Assembly (NCBI RefSeq): GCF_015864825.1
Contig: NZ_JADYWL010000005.1
Span: forward strand, 62,001 to 126,000
Direction: 5' to 3'
Length of the DNA stretch: 64,000 nucleotides
From: Psychrobacter sp. NZS113
Lineage (GTDB): Bacteria; Pseudomonadota; Gammaproteobacteria; Pseudomonadales; Moraxellaceae
Shown here: positions 35,819-48,134 of the stretch, piece by piece
How positions within the stretch are numbered: position 1 is the stretch's first letter
Layout of the letters: each line of letters opens with the position of its first letter
Translations under genes and position numbers: made by a program
Notes under the pieces: generated by a model
Databases searched by the model: none
What the model was told of the DNA's origin: nothing
Seen by the model: only the letters and a program-made list of their open reading frames with translations

Positions 35819-37606
35819 TTAAGCAATAGTTACGGCGCTAAGTGCTTGAGCAAAAGCTGATAGTGCGCCTTTTAGCATGGCTGACACAGTGCTACTACAT
35901 GTACCAATACCTGAGTACACCTGACCATCGACATTTAGCTGAATATAAGCTGCTGCGTTGGCATTGGTTTTGTTATCACGATTGGTGTCATCGTCAATGC
36001 CATCACCGCTATTGTGCTGCGGATTGATCGCATGTTCAGCATAATTGATAACATGTATCGACTTGCCTGTATGCTGAGCAAGACCATCGATGAATGATGA
36101 CAATGGACCGTTACCTGTACCATCAATATTGATGGTTTCGCCATTCATTTGTACTTGACCGTCAAAGCACACTTCACCGGCTTTATTATTGACACTATAG
36201 TCTAATAGCTCAAACTCACCTTGCTGTAGATAAGTGTTTTCAAATGCCTGTAAAATCTCGTCATTCTGCAATTCACGTGCTGCACTTTCAGCTTGCTTTT
36301 GTACCACACCGCTAAAGTCAATTTGCATCCAACGCGGCAAATTGAAGCCATAATTACGTTGCAAGATATAAGCGACTCCGCCTTTACCCGACTGACTGTT
36401 GATACGTACCACGTCTTGATAGCTACGGCCGATATGTGCCGGATCAATCGGCAAGTAAGCCACATCCCACACGTTGTCTGTTTCGTCTTGATGCTTTTCA
36501 TTATAGTCGAGAGATTTTTTGATGGCATCTTGATGTGAGCCACTGAAAGCAGTGAATACTAGCTCACCAACATAAGGATGACGTGGATGCAAAGGTAAGT
36601 TATTACATTCGCTAACGACCTGAACGATTTCGCTCATATTACTGAAATCAAGATCGGGATCGATACCTTGGCTAAACAAGTTCATTGCCATGACCATGAT
36701 ATCCATGTTTCCGGTACGCTCGCCATTACCCAATAATGTCCCTTCGATGCGATCCGCACCAGCCAATACACCAAGTTCAGCAGCAGCAACCGCACAGCCA
36801 CGGTCATTATGTGTATGCAAGCTGACAATCACATGCTCACGCTGGGCAAGATGACGGCAGAAATACTCAACTTGATCAGCGAAGACGTTAGGCATAGAGG
36901 CTTCAACCGTCGCTGGTAGGTTAAAGATTACTTCCTGACCATTTTGTGGTTGCCATACGTCACAGACTGCATCACAGACTTCTACGGCATATTCAGTCTC
37001 TGTTTGGCTGAAGCTTTCTGGTGAATACTGAAAGACCCACTCTGTCTCAGGATATTTCGCGGCATATTGCTGCAATAACTTGGCACCCGTGATAGCAATT
37101 TCTTTAATCTCGGCTTTGTCTTTGCCATAGACTTTTTCACGTTGAATGCGGCATGTTGAGTTATATACGTGGACAACAGCACGCTTTGCACCTTTTAATG
37201 ATTCAAAGGTACGAGCAATCAAATGCTCACGAGCTTGTACCAAAACTTGCAAAGTCACATCGTCAGGCACATGGTTTTCTTCGATAAGTTTACGAGCAAA
37301 ATCGAACTCAACTTGCGCAGCTGATGGAAAACCAATTTCGATCTCTTTAAAACCCACATCGACTAGGGTTTCAAAAAAGCGCATTTTTTGTTCGATAGTC
37401 ATCGGATCAATCAGTGCTTGGTTACCATCACGCAGATCCACACTTGCCCATATCGGTGATTTCTCAATTGTCTTGCTCGGCCAAGTACGATCTGGCAACG
37501 ATGGTGCAAATGCAAATGGACGATACTTTTTATAATCGAAAGCGGCGTTTTTGGGTGTAACCTTTGCAGTCGTAGCGGCTACAGTGCGTGTGGCTTGGTC
37601 AGACAT
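35819..37606 (-). CDS. leuA: 2-isopropylmalate synthase (long form)
   Basis: A 595-residue enzyme that condenses acetyl-CoA and 2-oxoisovalerate in leucine synthesis. The catalytic barrel has SVDLRDGNQAL, EIGFPSAAQVEFDF, SLHTHNDRGCAV and GTLLGNGERTGN; a C-terminal LeuA regulatory domain for leucine feedback follows from about residue 450. It is of the long class (as in Corynebacterium/Mycobacterium) rather than the 520-residue E. coli type. The ATG at 37606 is six bases after AAGGA and is preferred to the TTG two codons upstream. The gene is divergent from an Lrp-type regulator gene. Confidence 0.95.
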   Translation of the reverse strand: MSDQATRTVAATTAKVTPKNAAFDYKKYRPFAFAPSLPDRTWPSKTIEKSPIWASVDLRDGNQALIDPMTIEQKMRFFETLVDVGFKEIEIGFPSAAQVEFDFARKLIEENHVPDDVTLQVLVQAREHLIARTFESLKGAKRAVVHVYNSTCRIQREKVYGKDKAEIKEIAITGAKLLQQYAAKYPETEWVFQYSPESFSQTETEYAVEVCDAVCDVWQPQNGQEVIFNLPATVEASMPNVFADQVEYFCRHLAQREHVIVSLHTHNDRGCAVAAAELGVLAGADRIEGTLLGNGERTGNMDIMVMAMNLFSQGIDPDLDFSNMSEIVQVVSECNNLPLHPRHPYVGELVFTAFSGSHQDAIKKSLDYNEKHQDETDNVWDVAYLPIDPAHIGRSYQDVVRINSQSGKGGVAYILQRNYGFNLPRWMQIDFSGVVQKQAESAARELQNDEILQAFENTYLQQGEFELLDYSVNNKAGEVCFDGQVQMNGETINIDGTGNGPLSSFIDGLAQHTGKSIHVINYAEHAINPQHNSGDGIDDDTNRDNKTNANAAAYIQLNVDGQVYSGIGTCSSTVSAMLKGALSAFAQALSAVTIA

Positions 37607-37823
37607 AATCAATCCTTAGAAAGTATGGGAATTTATATTTTAGCTAAATGGCTGATGACTAGGTCAATCTTTCTCATACGAGATAACCAATGTTTATGTC
37701 ATTATAATATCAAAGTTTGCAAGATAGAAATCGGCTTTATTTTATATAATTTTAGGTTTTTTTAGTGGAAAAGTTTACATTGATAAGTATAATTAGATGA
37801 ATTCACTAATAAGGTCATAAATT
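37607..37823. promoter_or_regulatory. Shared leuA / Lrp-family regulator promoter region
   Basis: This AT-rich 217-base spacer must drive both divergent genes. Consensus -10 boxes are visible: TATAAT at 37788-37793 on the plus strand toward the regulator, and TATAAT on the minus strand near 37705-37710 toward leuA. Neither has a convincing -35 at 17 bases, which fits activator-dependent promoters. No leucine-rich leader peptide or attenuator was identified. Confidence 0.45.
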
Positions 37824-38312
37824 ATGCCAAGTAGCCCTTTCGATAGCACCTTTTTGGCTGATATAGATGAGACCGATAGACAATTATTACGCTTATTACA
37901 GACTCAGGCACGCATGAGCATCACAGAGCTTGCTGAACACGTGAACCTTTCAGCCACGCCTTGTGCTCGCCGTATCAAACGCTTAGAAGATGCTGGCGTT
38001 ATCACTGGCTATTACACCAAAACAGATGCGCAAAAGCTTGGCTACCCGCTGGCCGTGTTCATTGCTATCAGTATGGATCGTCATACTGCCGAGCGTTTTG
38101 AACAGTTCGAAGCTAAAATACAGAGCTTCGATGAAGTCATTAGCTGCAGTATTGTCACAGGACGTTCTGAAGACTATCTCATTAAAGTCAGAGTACGTGA
38201 CATGGCGCATTATGAAGAGTTCTTATTGCATAGATTGAATCGTATCGAAGGCGTCGCCCAAGTACATACCAGTTTTGAGTTACGAGAAGTGTTTAGTCGT
38301 AGCGTGGTGTAA
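37824..38312 (+). CDS. Lrp/AsnC family transcriptional regulator
   Basis: A 162-residue Lrp-type protein. The N-terminal winged HTH has DRQLLRLLQTQARMSITELAE and NLSATPCARRIKRLEDAGVI; the C-terminal RAM ligand-binding domain follows from about residue 75 (YPLAVFIAISM, CSIVTGRSEDYLIKVRV). The CARRIKRLE wording is nearer global Lrp than AsnC. It lies divergent from leuA, which suggests it controls leucine synthesis in response to amino acids; this is inference. Confidence 0.92.
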   Translation: MPSSPFDSTFLADIDETDRQLLRLLQTQARMSITELAEHVNLSATPCARRIKRLEDAGVITGYYTKTDAQKLGYPLAVFIAISMDRHTAERFEQFEAKIQSFDEVISCSIVTGRSEDYLIKVRVRDMAHYEEFLLHRLNRIEGVAQVHTSFELREVFSRSVV

Positions 38313-38726
38313 ACCACTGCTGCTGAATTCATGAGTGAGTACACCGAGTGCAGGAAAAAAAAGCTTTTAGAGGGCGTCATCATGACAGAGCTGATTTTCG
38401 GCAATGATCACAATCCTCTGTCGGCAATAAACATACAGCCCTCTGTATCAGAGGGTGCAAATGGTATCGGACGTTTGAAAGCACAGCGGTTGTATAGAAT
38501 TGAGCCATGCCTGTCAATGACACTCTATACAACCTCTCATTAAAAGCGATGACATATTCAATAGTATAGTCGATTCAATTTAAAAGTAGTACAAGGCAAC
38601 CGAGTGTAGATGTATATGTGATACTTCAAGCGAGGTTAACGCTGTAATACTTTGGTAGTGGAGTTATTATATTCAATATAGCTGGTGAGGTTGCACCCGT
38701 TTAATCGCGTTTAATGCCACTTATTT
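38313..38726. other. Intergenic region rich in hairpins (lrp-like to ubiB-like)
   Basis: Three inverted repeats follow one another: GACAGAG/CTCTGTC (38384/38416), CCCTCTG/CAGAGGG (38439/38449) and an 11-base perfect pair GGTTGTATAGA/TCTATACAACC (38488/38524). Repeat copy 2 follows at 38565. The short frame at 38331-38543 has no family resemblance and runs through these hairpins, so it is not annotated as a gene. Only the central hairpin is compact enough to resemble a terminator, and it lacks a T-run. Confidence 0.6.
38565..38671. repeat. 107-bp palindromic repeat, copy 2
   Basis: It begins TATAGTCGATTC like copies 1 and 3 and shares nearly all of the interior. The right end is degraded (GGAGTTATTATA), so the terminal pairing is weaker than in the others. 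It lies between two converging genes. Confidence 0.9.
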
Positions 38727-40040
38727 TTATGCTTGCCCTAGCATTTGTACGCGCTGATCGCTAAACATGTCCATATCCGGTGCCAGTGTACGCATAAACC
38801 GATCAAAATATAGCATCTGCTTGGTCAACAAAGCAAAATCACGTGGGAAATGAATACCATGACGCTTACCTACTTCCACAATCTCAAGCATCATTTGATT
38901 GAGCTCATCGGCCTGTTCTTTACTATTAAAAGGTACACCGCTCGTAAAGGCTCTGTCCTCTGCCATGATGGTCTTCATCATACGCTGTAGATCATCACCT
39001 AATGCCACCACATCGACCTGATTGCCACCATGCGTCATCTCCATATCAATCATATGACGCGCCATTGCTTGATAGTCACTGTCTTGCATGGCTTGCATCA
39101 TACCCATACACGCCCGCCAGCTTTCTGCTTTTAGCTTACCCACAATACCAAAGTCTAAAAACCCAATGCGGCCGTCAGTCAATAGCATCAAATTGCCCGC
39201 ATGCAAATCCGCATGAAAACTATTGCACAGCATCAGACTAGCAAACCATGTGTTCAACGTATCTGCCATAACTTGTGCAGGATCAGCACAGTACTGACGC
39301 ATGAGCGACTCATCAACCATAGAGACACCATACAAGCGACTCATGGTCAGTACACGCTTAGTGGTCAGCGCTTCATATACGGTCGGAGCCACCACACGAG
39401 TATTGCCTGATACGGCTAAGAACTGCTGAAAATCACGGATATTCTGTGCCTCAGCGATAAAATCTGTCTCTGCTAGCATACGCAGGCGGATTTCATCAAT
39501 AATTGGTGCAATGCTGGCAAACTTCATCGATGGCATAAGGATTTCAAGTAATTTGGTCACGCCATGCAATACGCCCAAATCCGTCTGCATAATGGTTTCA
39601 ACATCAGGCTTTTGCACTTTTAACACCACTTCATCGCCATTATGCAAACGGGCAGCATGCACTTGGGCAATAGACGCTGAAGCCAATGGCTCTGAGTCGA
39701 TATGGGCAAACTTGTCATCCAGCGTCATGCCGTCAGCCGCCAACTCTTCTTTTAGCACCTGCTCGATATAAGCATAAGACAAGGGCGTGGTTTGATCTAA
39801 GCAGCTCTGAAAGGCTTTTACGTATTCGCGTGGAAATAAAGACGGCGTACTAGCGATAAACTGACCAATCTTGATATAAGTCGTGCCCAATTGCTCAAAC
39901 GTTTCTTTTAATAGCATCGCGTCGGGCTTTTCCCCTCTCGCGACTCTAAGCGCTGACAGACCAGCAACACTCGCCGTTTGACGAACACGATTGACAACAT
40001 TGAACGTATGTTTTAATAAATGCGGACGGTGAATTTTCAT
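38727..40040 (-). CDS. AarF/UbiB-family (ABC1) atypical kinase
   Basis: A 437-residue protein of the ABC1/ADCK/UbiB family. The signature KxGQ is in TYIKIGQFIAS, followed by ASIAQVHAARL (the alanine-rich nucleotide loop), the catalytic-like FHADLHAGNLMLL and DFGIVGKL (DFG). Classical UbiB is about 540 residues with two C-terminal membrane helices; this shorter form lacks an obvious membrane tail and is not next to other ubi genes. It may therefore be a second family member and not the ubiquinone UbiB itself. ATG 40040 is preferred to an upstream TTG. Confidence 0.88.
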   Translation of the reverse strand: MKIHRPHLLKHTFNVVNRVRQTASVAGLSALRVARGEKPDAMLLKETFEQLGTTYIKIGQFIASTPSLFPREYVKAFQSCLDQTTPLSYAYIEQVLKEELAADGMTLDDKFAHIDSEPLASASIAQVHAARLHNGDEVVLKVQKPDVETIMQTDLGVLHGVTKLLEILMPSMKFASIAPIIDEIRLRMLAETDFIAEAQNIRDFQQFLAVSGNTRVVAPTVYEALTTKRVLTMSRLYGVSMVDESLMRQYCADPAQVMADTLNTWFASLMLCNSFHADLHAGNLMLLTDGRIGFLDFGIVGKLKAESWRACMGMMQAMQDSDYQAMARHMIDMEMTHGGNQVDVVALGDDLQRMMKTIMAEDRAFTSGVPFNSKEQADELNQMMLEIVEVGKRHGIHFPRDFALLTKQMLYFDRFMRTLAPDMDMFSDQRVQMLGQA

Positions 40041-40132
40041 AAGAAACAACTATGGTCATAAAAAGGATGTGAGAAAATAGACGGTAATATATGCAGATAA
40101 ACCAAATAGAATCACTAACTCATATCTATTGA

Positions 40133-40927
40133 TTAATGACTGCTACAGATAGGACACTCTGCATCTTGGCGATAGCCCATTAGCCGTTGTTGCATTTGGC
40201 TACCATCCCATATGAGCAGCTTATTTGTCAGTGGATTTTTGGTTAATCCAAGGTATTGTAGAGCAGCGTTGGCTTGCAAATTCCCCATAATCGCAGTCGT
40301 ACTAGCAAGCACACCTGAGTTGGCACAAGTACGCTCATCCGACTCAGTATCACTCACCACTGAACCAAACACGCAATGATAGCAACCAGTGTTTAACTGT
40401 GGCTCATACAGGGCTAACTGCCCTTGCATCGCAATTGCTGAAGCAGATAATAACGGAATCTGATAACGCACACTAATACGATTGATCACATCACGTGTGG
40501 CAAAATTATCAGTACAGTCTAAGAGCAAATCAGGCTTACCGGTCGCTATATCGAGCAATTCATAAGCATTGTCTTCATTCAAACGTGCCACCGTACCGCG
40601 AGCAGTGATTAAAGGATTCGTTTTCTCTAACATCTGCGCCGCTGCTATCGCTTTAGGCTTACCGATATCTTCAGGTAAAAACAATGTCTGGCGCTGTAAG
40701 TTACTGGCCTCAATATCATCATCATCAATGAGATGAATGTACCCAAGCCCTGCACGCACTAGTGTCTCAGAAGCAGGGCAACCTAGTCCGCCTGCGCCTA
40801 TCATGACTACACGAGACGACTTCAAGCGTATCTGAGCATCAATATCCCAGCCATCGAGTAATACCTGCCTTGCATAACGCAGCAGCTCTTCATCTGATAG
40901 CTGCGCTGTCTCTAATGAATGTGCCAT
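40133..40927 (-). CDS. MoeB/ThiF/HesA-family adenylyltransferase
   Basis: A 264-residue E1-like enzyme. The ATP site GAGGLGCPASETLVRAGLG begins at residue 44, followed by DDDDIEASNLQRQ and DCTDNFATRDVIN. The candidate catalytic cysteine is in RTCANSGVL, and the zinc ligands are the pairs CYHC and CPIC. Such enzymes activate the C-terminal glycine of MoaD or ThiS for sulfur transfer. MoeB and ThiF cannot be told apart by eye. It follows prmC, as moeB-like genes commonly do near prfA-prmC. Confidence 0.88.
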   Translation of the reverse strand: MAHSLETAQLSDEELLRYARQVLLDGWDIDAQIRLKSSRVVMIGAGGLGCPASETLVRAGLGYIHLIDDDDIEASNLQRQTLFLPEDIGKPKAIAAAQMLEKTNPLITARGTVARLNEDNAYELLDIATGKPDLLLDCTDNFATRDVINRISVRYQIPLLSASAIAMQGQLALYEPQLNTGCYHCVFGSVVSDTESDERTCANSGVLASTTAIMGNLQANAALQYLGLTKNPLTNKLLIWDGSQMQQRLMGYRQDAECPICSSH

Positions 40928-41015
40928 ATTTAACCCTTATCTACTACAGTCTCAAATCTATTCTCAAACAAAAAAATCAGCACTAAGCAACTCAGTAAGC
41001 GGTTCAGTACAATAT

Positions 41016-41915
41016 CTACTGAATTTGCCCTAGCGTCACACGGTCATTATCACCGTAGTCTTTTACCGTATGCACAAATTCAAAGCCATTATCCAGAAAC
41101 AGCTGTCGAACAGCCAATCCTTGGTCAAAACCATGTTCAATCGCTAACAATCCGCCTACACGCAAGTATTGCGAAGCTGTCTGGGCGATATGTTCTATAT
41201 CAGCCAGTCCATGATTGGGCGCACTTAACGCGCTAATAGGTTCAGCGACCAAACGAGCCAAATGCTCATCTTTTTCATCGATATAAGGAGGATTGGACAC
41301 AATGACATCGAATAGCTGACTGTCATCAGTAGGCAAACTGTCACACCAACTGCTCTGTATAAACTCAATATCAGCGACGTCATTGATAGCCGCGTTATGC
41401 TCAGCTACTTTCAGTGCCTCTAATGACAAATCAACCGCAACCACTTGCCAGCTATCGGATGTATCACCAATATTTTTTGCTTTGAGCTCATGCGCAAGGC
41501 TGATTGCGATACAGCCTGACCCTGTACCCAAATCAAGTAAGCGCTTCGGTTGATTATTACCTGCACGATTTGATTGAGTATTTATCCAACCTAATACCTG
41601 CTCAATCAATACCTCAGTGTCAGGCCTAGGAATTAGCGTATGCTCATTGACAGTAAACGCCAGCGACCAAAACTCCTGCTGACCAGTCAAATACGCAAGC
41701 GGTATTCCTGCCTGCATCTTGGTCACACCTGAATTGAATCGCTCAAATTCGCTGTCTGTTAGCTGATAGTCTTCATCAGTGATTAGCGCTATCGCAGGTT
41801 TATCAACGACATGCAACAGCCAATCCGTTAGCCAAAATGACGGTAGTTTGCTGTTTACAGCCTCATTCATCAATTGCTGAATGTGCTGCTTTATCTGATG
41901 AATGGATGCTGTCAT
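41016..41915 (-). CDS. prmC: Peptide chain release factor N5-glutamine methyltransferase
   Basis: A 299-residue SAM-dependent methyltransferase. The SAM motif LLDLGTGSGCIAISLA is at about 127-142, and the substrate-glutamine motif SNPPY is at 207-211. The N-terminal helical domain ends in PLAYLTGQQEF and TLIPRPDTEVLIE, typical of PrmC. It methylates the GGQ glutamine of RF1 and RF2. Release factor prfA is not next to it here. It lies between the MoeB-like and AmpG-like genes in one direction and is probably co-transcribed with them. Confidence 0.95.
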   Translation of the reverse strand: MTASIHQIKQHIQQLMNEAVNSKLPSFWLTDWLLHVVDKPAIALITDEDYQLTDSEFERFNSGVTKMQAGIPLAYLTGQQEFWSLAFTVNEHTLIPRPDTEVLIEQVLGWINTQSNRAGNNQPKRLLDLGTGSGCIAISLAHELKAKNIGDTSDSWQVVAVDLSLEALKVAEHNAAINDVADIEFIQSSWCDSLPTDDSQLFDVIVSNPPYIDEKDEHLARLVAEPISALSAPNHGLADIEHIAQTASQYLRVGGLLAIEHGFDQGLAVRQLFLDNGFEFVHTVKDYGDNDRVTLGQIQ

Positions 41916-41974
41916 AGGTAGCTCTTAAAAATAGTATATATGCATGGTGAATAAGATAAAACCAGATGCAGCCA

Positions 41975-43891
41975 CTACTCTGTAGCACGTGGTGGCTCTT
42001 TGGTATCGGACAGACTTGGATTAGACTTAGTTAATTTATCCCCCATACCATTACTACTGTTTCCATCACTATCATCATCACCATAAATATCATCGTTGTC
42101 ACCAATGACGATATGCTTATCGACAAAGTAAATCAGCGCCAGAATCGGAATACCAATCGCAAAGGTAAAGATAAAGAAAAATGGATAGCCCATATTATCG
42201 ACGATAGCACCTGAATATCCGCCCATGACTTTAGGAATCAACGTCATGAGTGATGAGAAAATAGCGTACTGTACTGCCGTAAAACGAATGGAGGTCAACG
42301 CTGATAAAAAAGCAATAAACACCGCACTGGCGAGTCCTGCTGCTAAGTTATCAAATATGACCGCAACATACATAAATGGCAAACTGCCTGGATTGTAAGT
42401 TAGTAGCACAAATAACAAATTGGTCACACACGCAAGAATCGCGCCAATCATCATGGCATGCATCATACGGAAACGCTGTGCTAATAGCCCACCTAAAAAC
42501 CCACCCGCAATCGCCATAATCACGCCGACGAGTTTCACTGCGTTGGCGATATCTGTTTTACTAAAGCCCATGTCTTGATAAAAGACGTTGGAGATGACAC
42601 CTGCCACAATATCTGAAATACGGTATAACCCAATGAGCGCCAGTAATAAAAATGCCTGTTTACCATAGCGTCTAAAGAAATCTAAAATCGGCTCAACCCA
42701 AGTGGCCATCGCTACTTCTTTTTTGACCAACCCTACTTGTACGAGTGCATAACCTGCAGCCATCGCCACACCCAAGCTTATCAGCAGATGTAATGTTTCT
42801 ACAAAGAAGCTAGAAAACGCGCCTTCGAACTCTGGAAATAATGGTCCAATCAAGACATAAGCCATGACAAACGCGACAACAGAGAATACAAACAGCAATA
42901 CCAATCTCACGTAATCTTCGCGAGTTTCAGCAACCAATGGGGCTTTATTGATAATTTTAGGTTGGTTGATAATGAAGTACAGCAGTAATAAAGGCGCACA
43001 AGCGACCAATGCCAAAAAGTAAAATTTAATCGCTGGCATGGCCATTAACGGTATTAGCGCTAATGTACTGCTAAACACTTTATTGACCAAAATATTGATT
43101 AGATATATCAAACTAAAAATCAATCCCGGTATTAGTAGCAAACCAGAATAAATAAGAAATACCTTAAGATTGCTCTTCTGCTTTTTGTGTTGCAACGTCT
43201 CAGCCGTTGGCTCATAGCTGGCAAACGTGGTTAATACCCCTAACGTCATGACACCTGCCATGATGTAGTAAGTATTACGCCATGCCTCATAACTATAAAA
43301 AGTCTCATTCGAGCCAAAAAAGTCAGCCAAATATAAAGCGCCTGCCCCAGCGACAATCATACCGATACGGTAGCCTGACACGTAGATAGAAGATAAAATC
43401 GACTGCATCGATGGCGGTGCCAACTCAATACGGTAAGCATCAATCACGATATCTTGTGTGGCAGAAGAGAAGCCCAACAGCACCGCAGCTCCTGCCATGT
43501 AGACTAAAACATCTTCACTAACAGGGTTCACATTTGCCATCAAAAAGATAGCCAATATGATAAGTAGCTGCGATACCACCATCCAACTACGGCGTCGGCC
43601 CAACCACTTGGTCAGAAATGGCACAGGGAGCGCATCGATTAATGGTGCCCATATAAACTTAAACGAATAGCCAAGTGCGGCCCAACTAAACATAGTCACG
43701 ACGCTACGATCAATGCCAGCTTCTCTTAGCCATAAGGACAAGCTTGAGAAAATAAGCAGTATGGGAATACCCGCTGAAAAGCCCAAAAACAACATGATAA
43801 TGACACGTGGGTCTAAATAAGCTTTTGCAGCTTCTCCCCATGATTTTTTGACAGCCGGTTGATTGGGTGGCACAGATTTGACAGCAGACAT
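41975..43891 (-). CDS. AmpG-like muropeptide MFS transporter, enlarged
   Basis: A 638-residue inner-membrane permease. The AmpG blocks are YLDPRVIIMLFLGFSAGIPI, SLWLREAGI, PLIDALPVPFLTKWLGRRRS and, late in the protein, GFLGGLLAQRF and DNLAAGLASAVFIAFLSALT. AmpG imports anhydro-muropeptides for cell wall recycling and AmpC induction. E. coli AmpG has 491 residues. The excess lies mainly between the two MFS halves (about residues 235-400), where several extra hydrophobic segments occur, plus a hydrophilic acidic/serine tail of about 35 residues. GGTGAG precedes the ATG by five bases. Confidence 0.87.
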   Translation of the reverse strand: MSAVKSVPPNQPAVKKSWGEAAKAYLDPRVIIMLFLGFSAGIPILLIFSSLSLWLREAGIDRSVVTMFSWAALGYSFKFIWAPLIDALPVPFLTKWLGRRRSWMVVSQLLIILAIFLMANVNPVSEDVLVYMAGAAVLLGFSSATQDIVIDAYRIELAPPSMQSILSSIYVSGYRIGMIVAGAGALYLADFFGSNETFYSYEAWRNTYYIMAGVMTLGVLTTFASYEPTAETLQHKKQKSNLKVFLIYSGLLLIPGLIFSLIYLINILVNKVFSSTLALIPLMAMPAIKFYFLALVACAPLLLLYFIINQPKIINKAPLVAETREDYVRLVLLFVFSVVAFVMAYVLIGPLFPEFEGAFSSFFVETLHLLISLGVAMAAGYALVQVGLVKKEVAMATWVEPILDFFRRYGKQAFLLLALIGLYRISDIVAGVISNVFYQDMGFSKTDIANAVKLVGVIMAIAGGFLGGLLAQRFRMMHAMMIGAILACVTNLLFVLLTYNPGSLPFMYVAVIFDNLAAGLASAVFIAFLSALTSIRFTAVQYAIFSSLMTLIPKVMGGYSGAIVDNMGYPFFFIFTFAIGIPILALIYFVDKHIVIGDNDDIYGDDDSDGNSSNGMGDKLTKSNPSLSDTKEPPRATE

Positions 43892-46870
<2,979 letters not shown>

Positions 46871-47207
46871 AGACAGCCACAGGTCATATTATTACTTAAG
46901 TTGTAAACTAAGACAGTCATCGAAAGGTGGCTGTTTTTTATGTTTGTATCATATTGTCTTAGGCTATGTACTGATTTCAAGGGTCAACAACTCGCTGACA
47001 AAAGACGGTATAAATACTTTTAGAGACTCTAAAAAATTTCCAATACACATTATTTATGCTTATATTCCGAAAAGATATAAATAGATAACTATTTAGTATA
47101 TACAAGAATAACCACTTTGTTTTACACTGTTCTCTTACTATATACTGATACATTTTTATTTTATGTATACGGACAGGGTTTATATATTTATATAACAGGA
47201 CTAAGTT
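46871..47207. other. Intergenic region between katG and cysB
   Basis: This region holds the katG terminator (46914-46939), then about 260 very AT-rich bases leading to cysB with an AGGA ribosome site at its end. Two short frames crossing this stretch on either strand have no support. The cysB promoter must lie here, but no convincing hexamer pair was identified. Confidence 0.5.
46914..46939 (+). terminator. Terminator of katG
   Basis: CAGTCATC (46914-46921), GAAA tetraloop, GGTGGCTG (46926-46933) with two wobble pairs, then six T. It lies 43 bases after the katG stop. Confidence 0.82.
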
Positions 47208-48134
47208 ATGGCAATCGATGTAGTGGTCAATCAGCGACATTTACAGATTCAGCTCAAGCAGCTGGAAACAGTATGGCATACAGTGATTAATGGCTATAAC
47301 TTAAGTCAAGCAGCGACCGTGCTACATACCAGTCAATCAAGTCTGTCAAAGCATATTGCTGCGCTTGAAAACCAGCTAAAGACCGAGGTTTTTGTACGTC
47401 AAGGCAAACGCCTGACAGGTCTGACGACTATGGGCACAGCGCTCATGCCTCACATTGAGTCTATCTTCGCTGAAATTCGTACCATTGAAAATCTTAGTCT
47501 TGATTTTAACAACCCAAATATCGGCACATTGACCATTGCCACCACTCACACACAAGCACGCTATGTATTGCCGCAAGTGGTAAAAGAGTTTAAAGAGCGC
47601 TTTCCTAAGGTCAATCTAATCCTACAGCAGGCAGATCCAGAGACCATCGCCCAGATGGTGATTCGTGGGCAGGCTGATATTGGTATCGCAACCGAGTCGT
47701 TGCTACACAATAACTATCTACGTTGTTATCGCTATTATGATTGGACGCATCGAGTCATTGTGCCAAGCGACCATGAACTTGCTAATCAAGAGTCTATTGA
47801 TTTGCCAACCCTTGCTAGCTATCCGATCGTGACCTATCACGGCGGCTTTACAGGTCGTGGTGCGATTGATAAAACCTTTGATGAAGCAGGATTAGAGCCA
47901 GATATCGTGCTAGCAGCACTTGATGCTGATGTTATTAGTACTTACGTTGGTCTTGGTTTAGGCATTGGTATTATCGCCGAGATGGCGTTTGAACCAAGTC
48001 ATTATCAGAACTTGACCGCGATACCAGTCGATCATTTTGGTCGCTTTACCAGTTGGATGGCAGTACGTGACGATGCTGAAATTCGCCAATATGGACGTGC
48101 TTTTATGGAATTATGCCAAAAGCAGTTTAGTTAA
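47208..48134 (+). CDS. cysB: CysB-type LysR family regulator
   Basis: A 308-residue LysR-type regulator. HTH segment SQAATVLHTSQSSLSKHIAALE; effector domain IATTHTQARYVLPQVVKEFKE, ADIGIATESL, YPIVTYHGGFTGRGAID and DADVISTYVGLGLGIGIIAEMA. The TTHTQARY and FTGR blocks are typical of CysB/Cbl, which sense N-acetylserine or sulfate status and control sulfur assimilation. About 13 residues precede the usual start, but AGGA lies seven bases before this ATG, so the extension is probably real. It lies downstream of katG but has its own promoter region; a regulatory link is not shown. Confidence 0.9.
   Translation: MAIDVVVNQRHLQIQLKQLETVWHTVINGYNLSQAATVLHTSQSSLSKHIAALENQLKTEVFVRQGKRLTGLTTMGTALMPHIESIFAEIRTIENLSLDFNNPNIGTLTIATTHTQARYVLPQVVKEFKERFPKVNLILQQADPETIAQMVIRGQADIGIATESLLHNNYLRCYRYYDWTHRVIVPSDHELANQESIDLPTLASYPIVTYHGGFTGRGAIDKTFDEAGLEPDIVLAALDADVISTYVGLGLGIGIIAEMAFEPSHYQNLTAIPVDHFGRFTSWMAVRDDAEIRQYGRAFMELCQKQFS

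Noticed and set aside
38331..38543. 70-codon reading frame downstream of the Lrp-type gene
   Set aside because: It runs through three inverted repeats, resembles no family and has uneven composition; better described as structured non-coding DNA.
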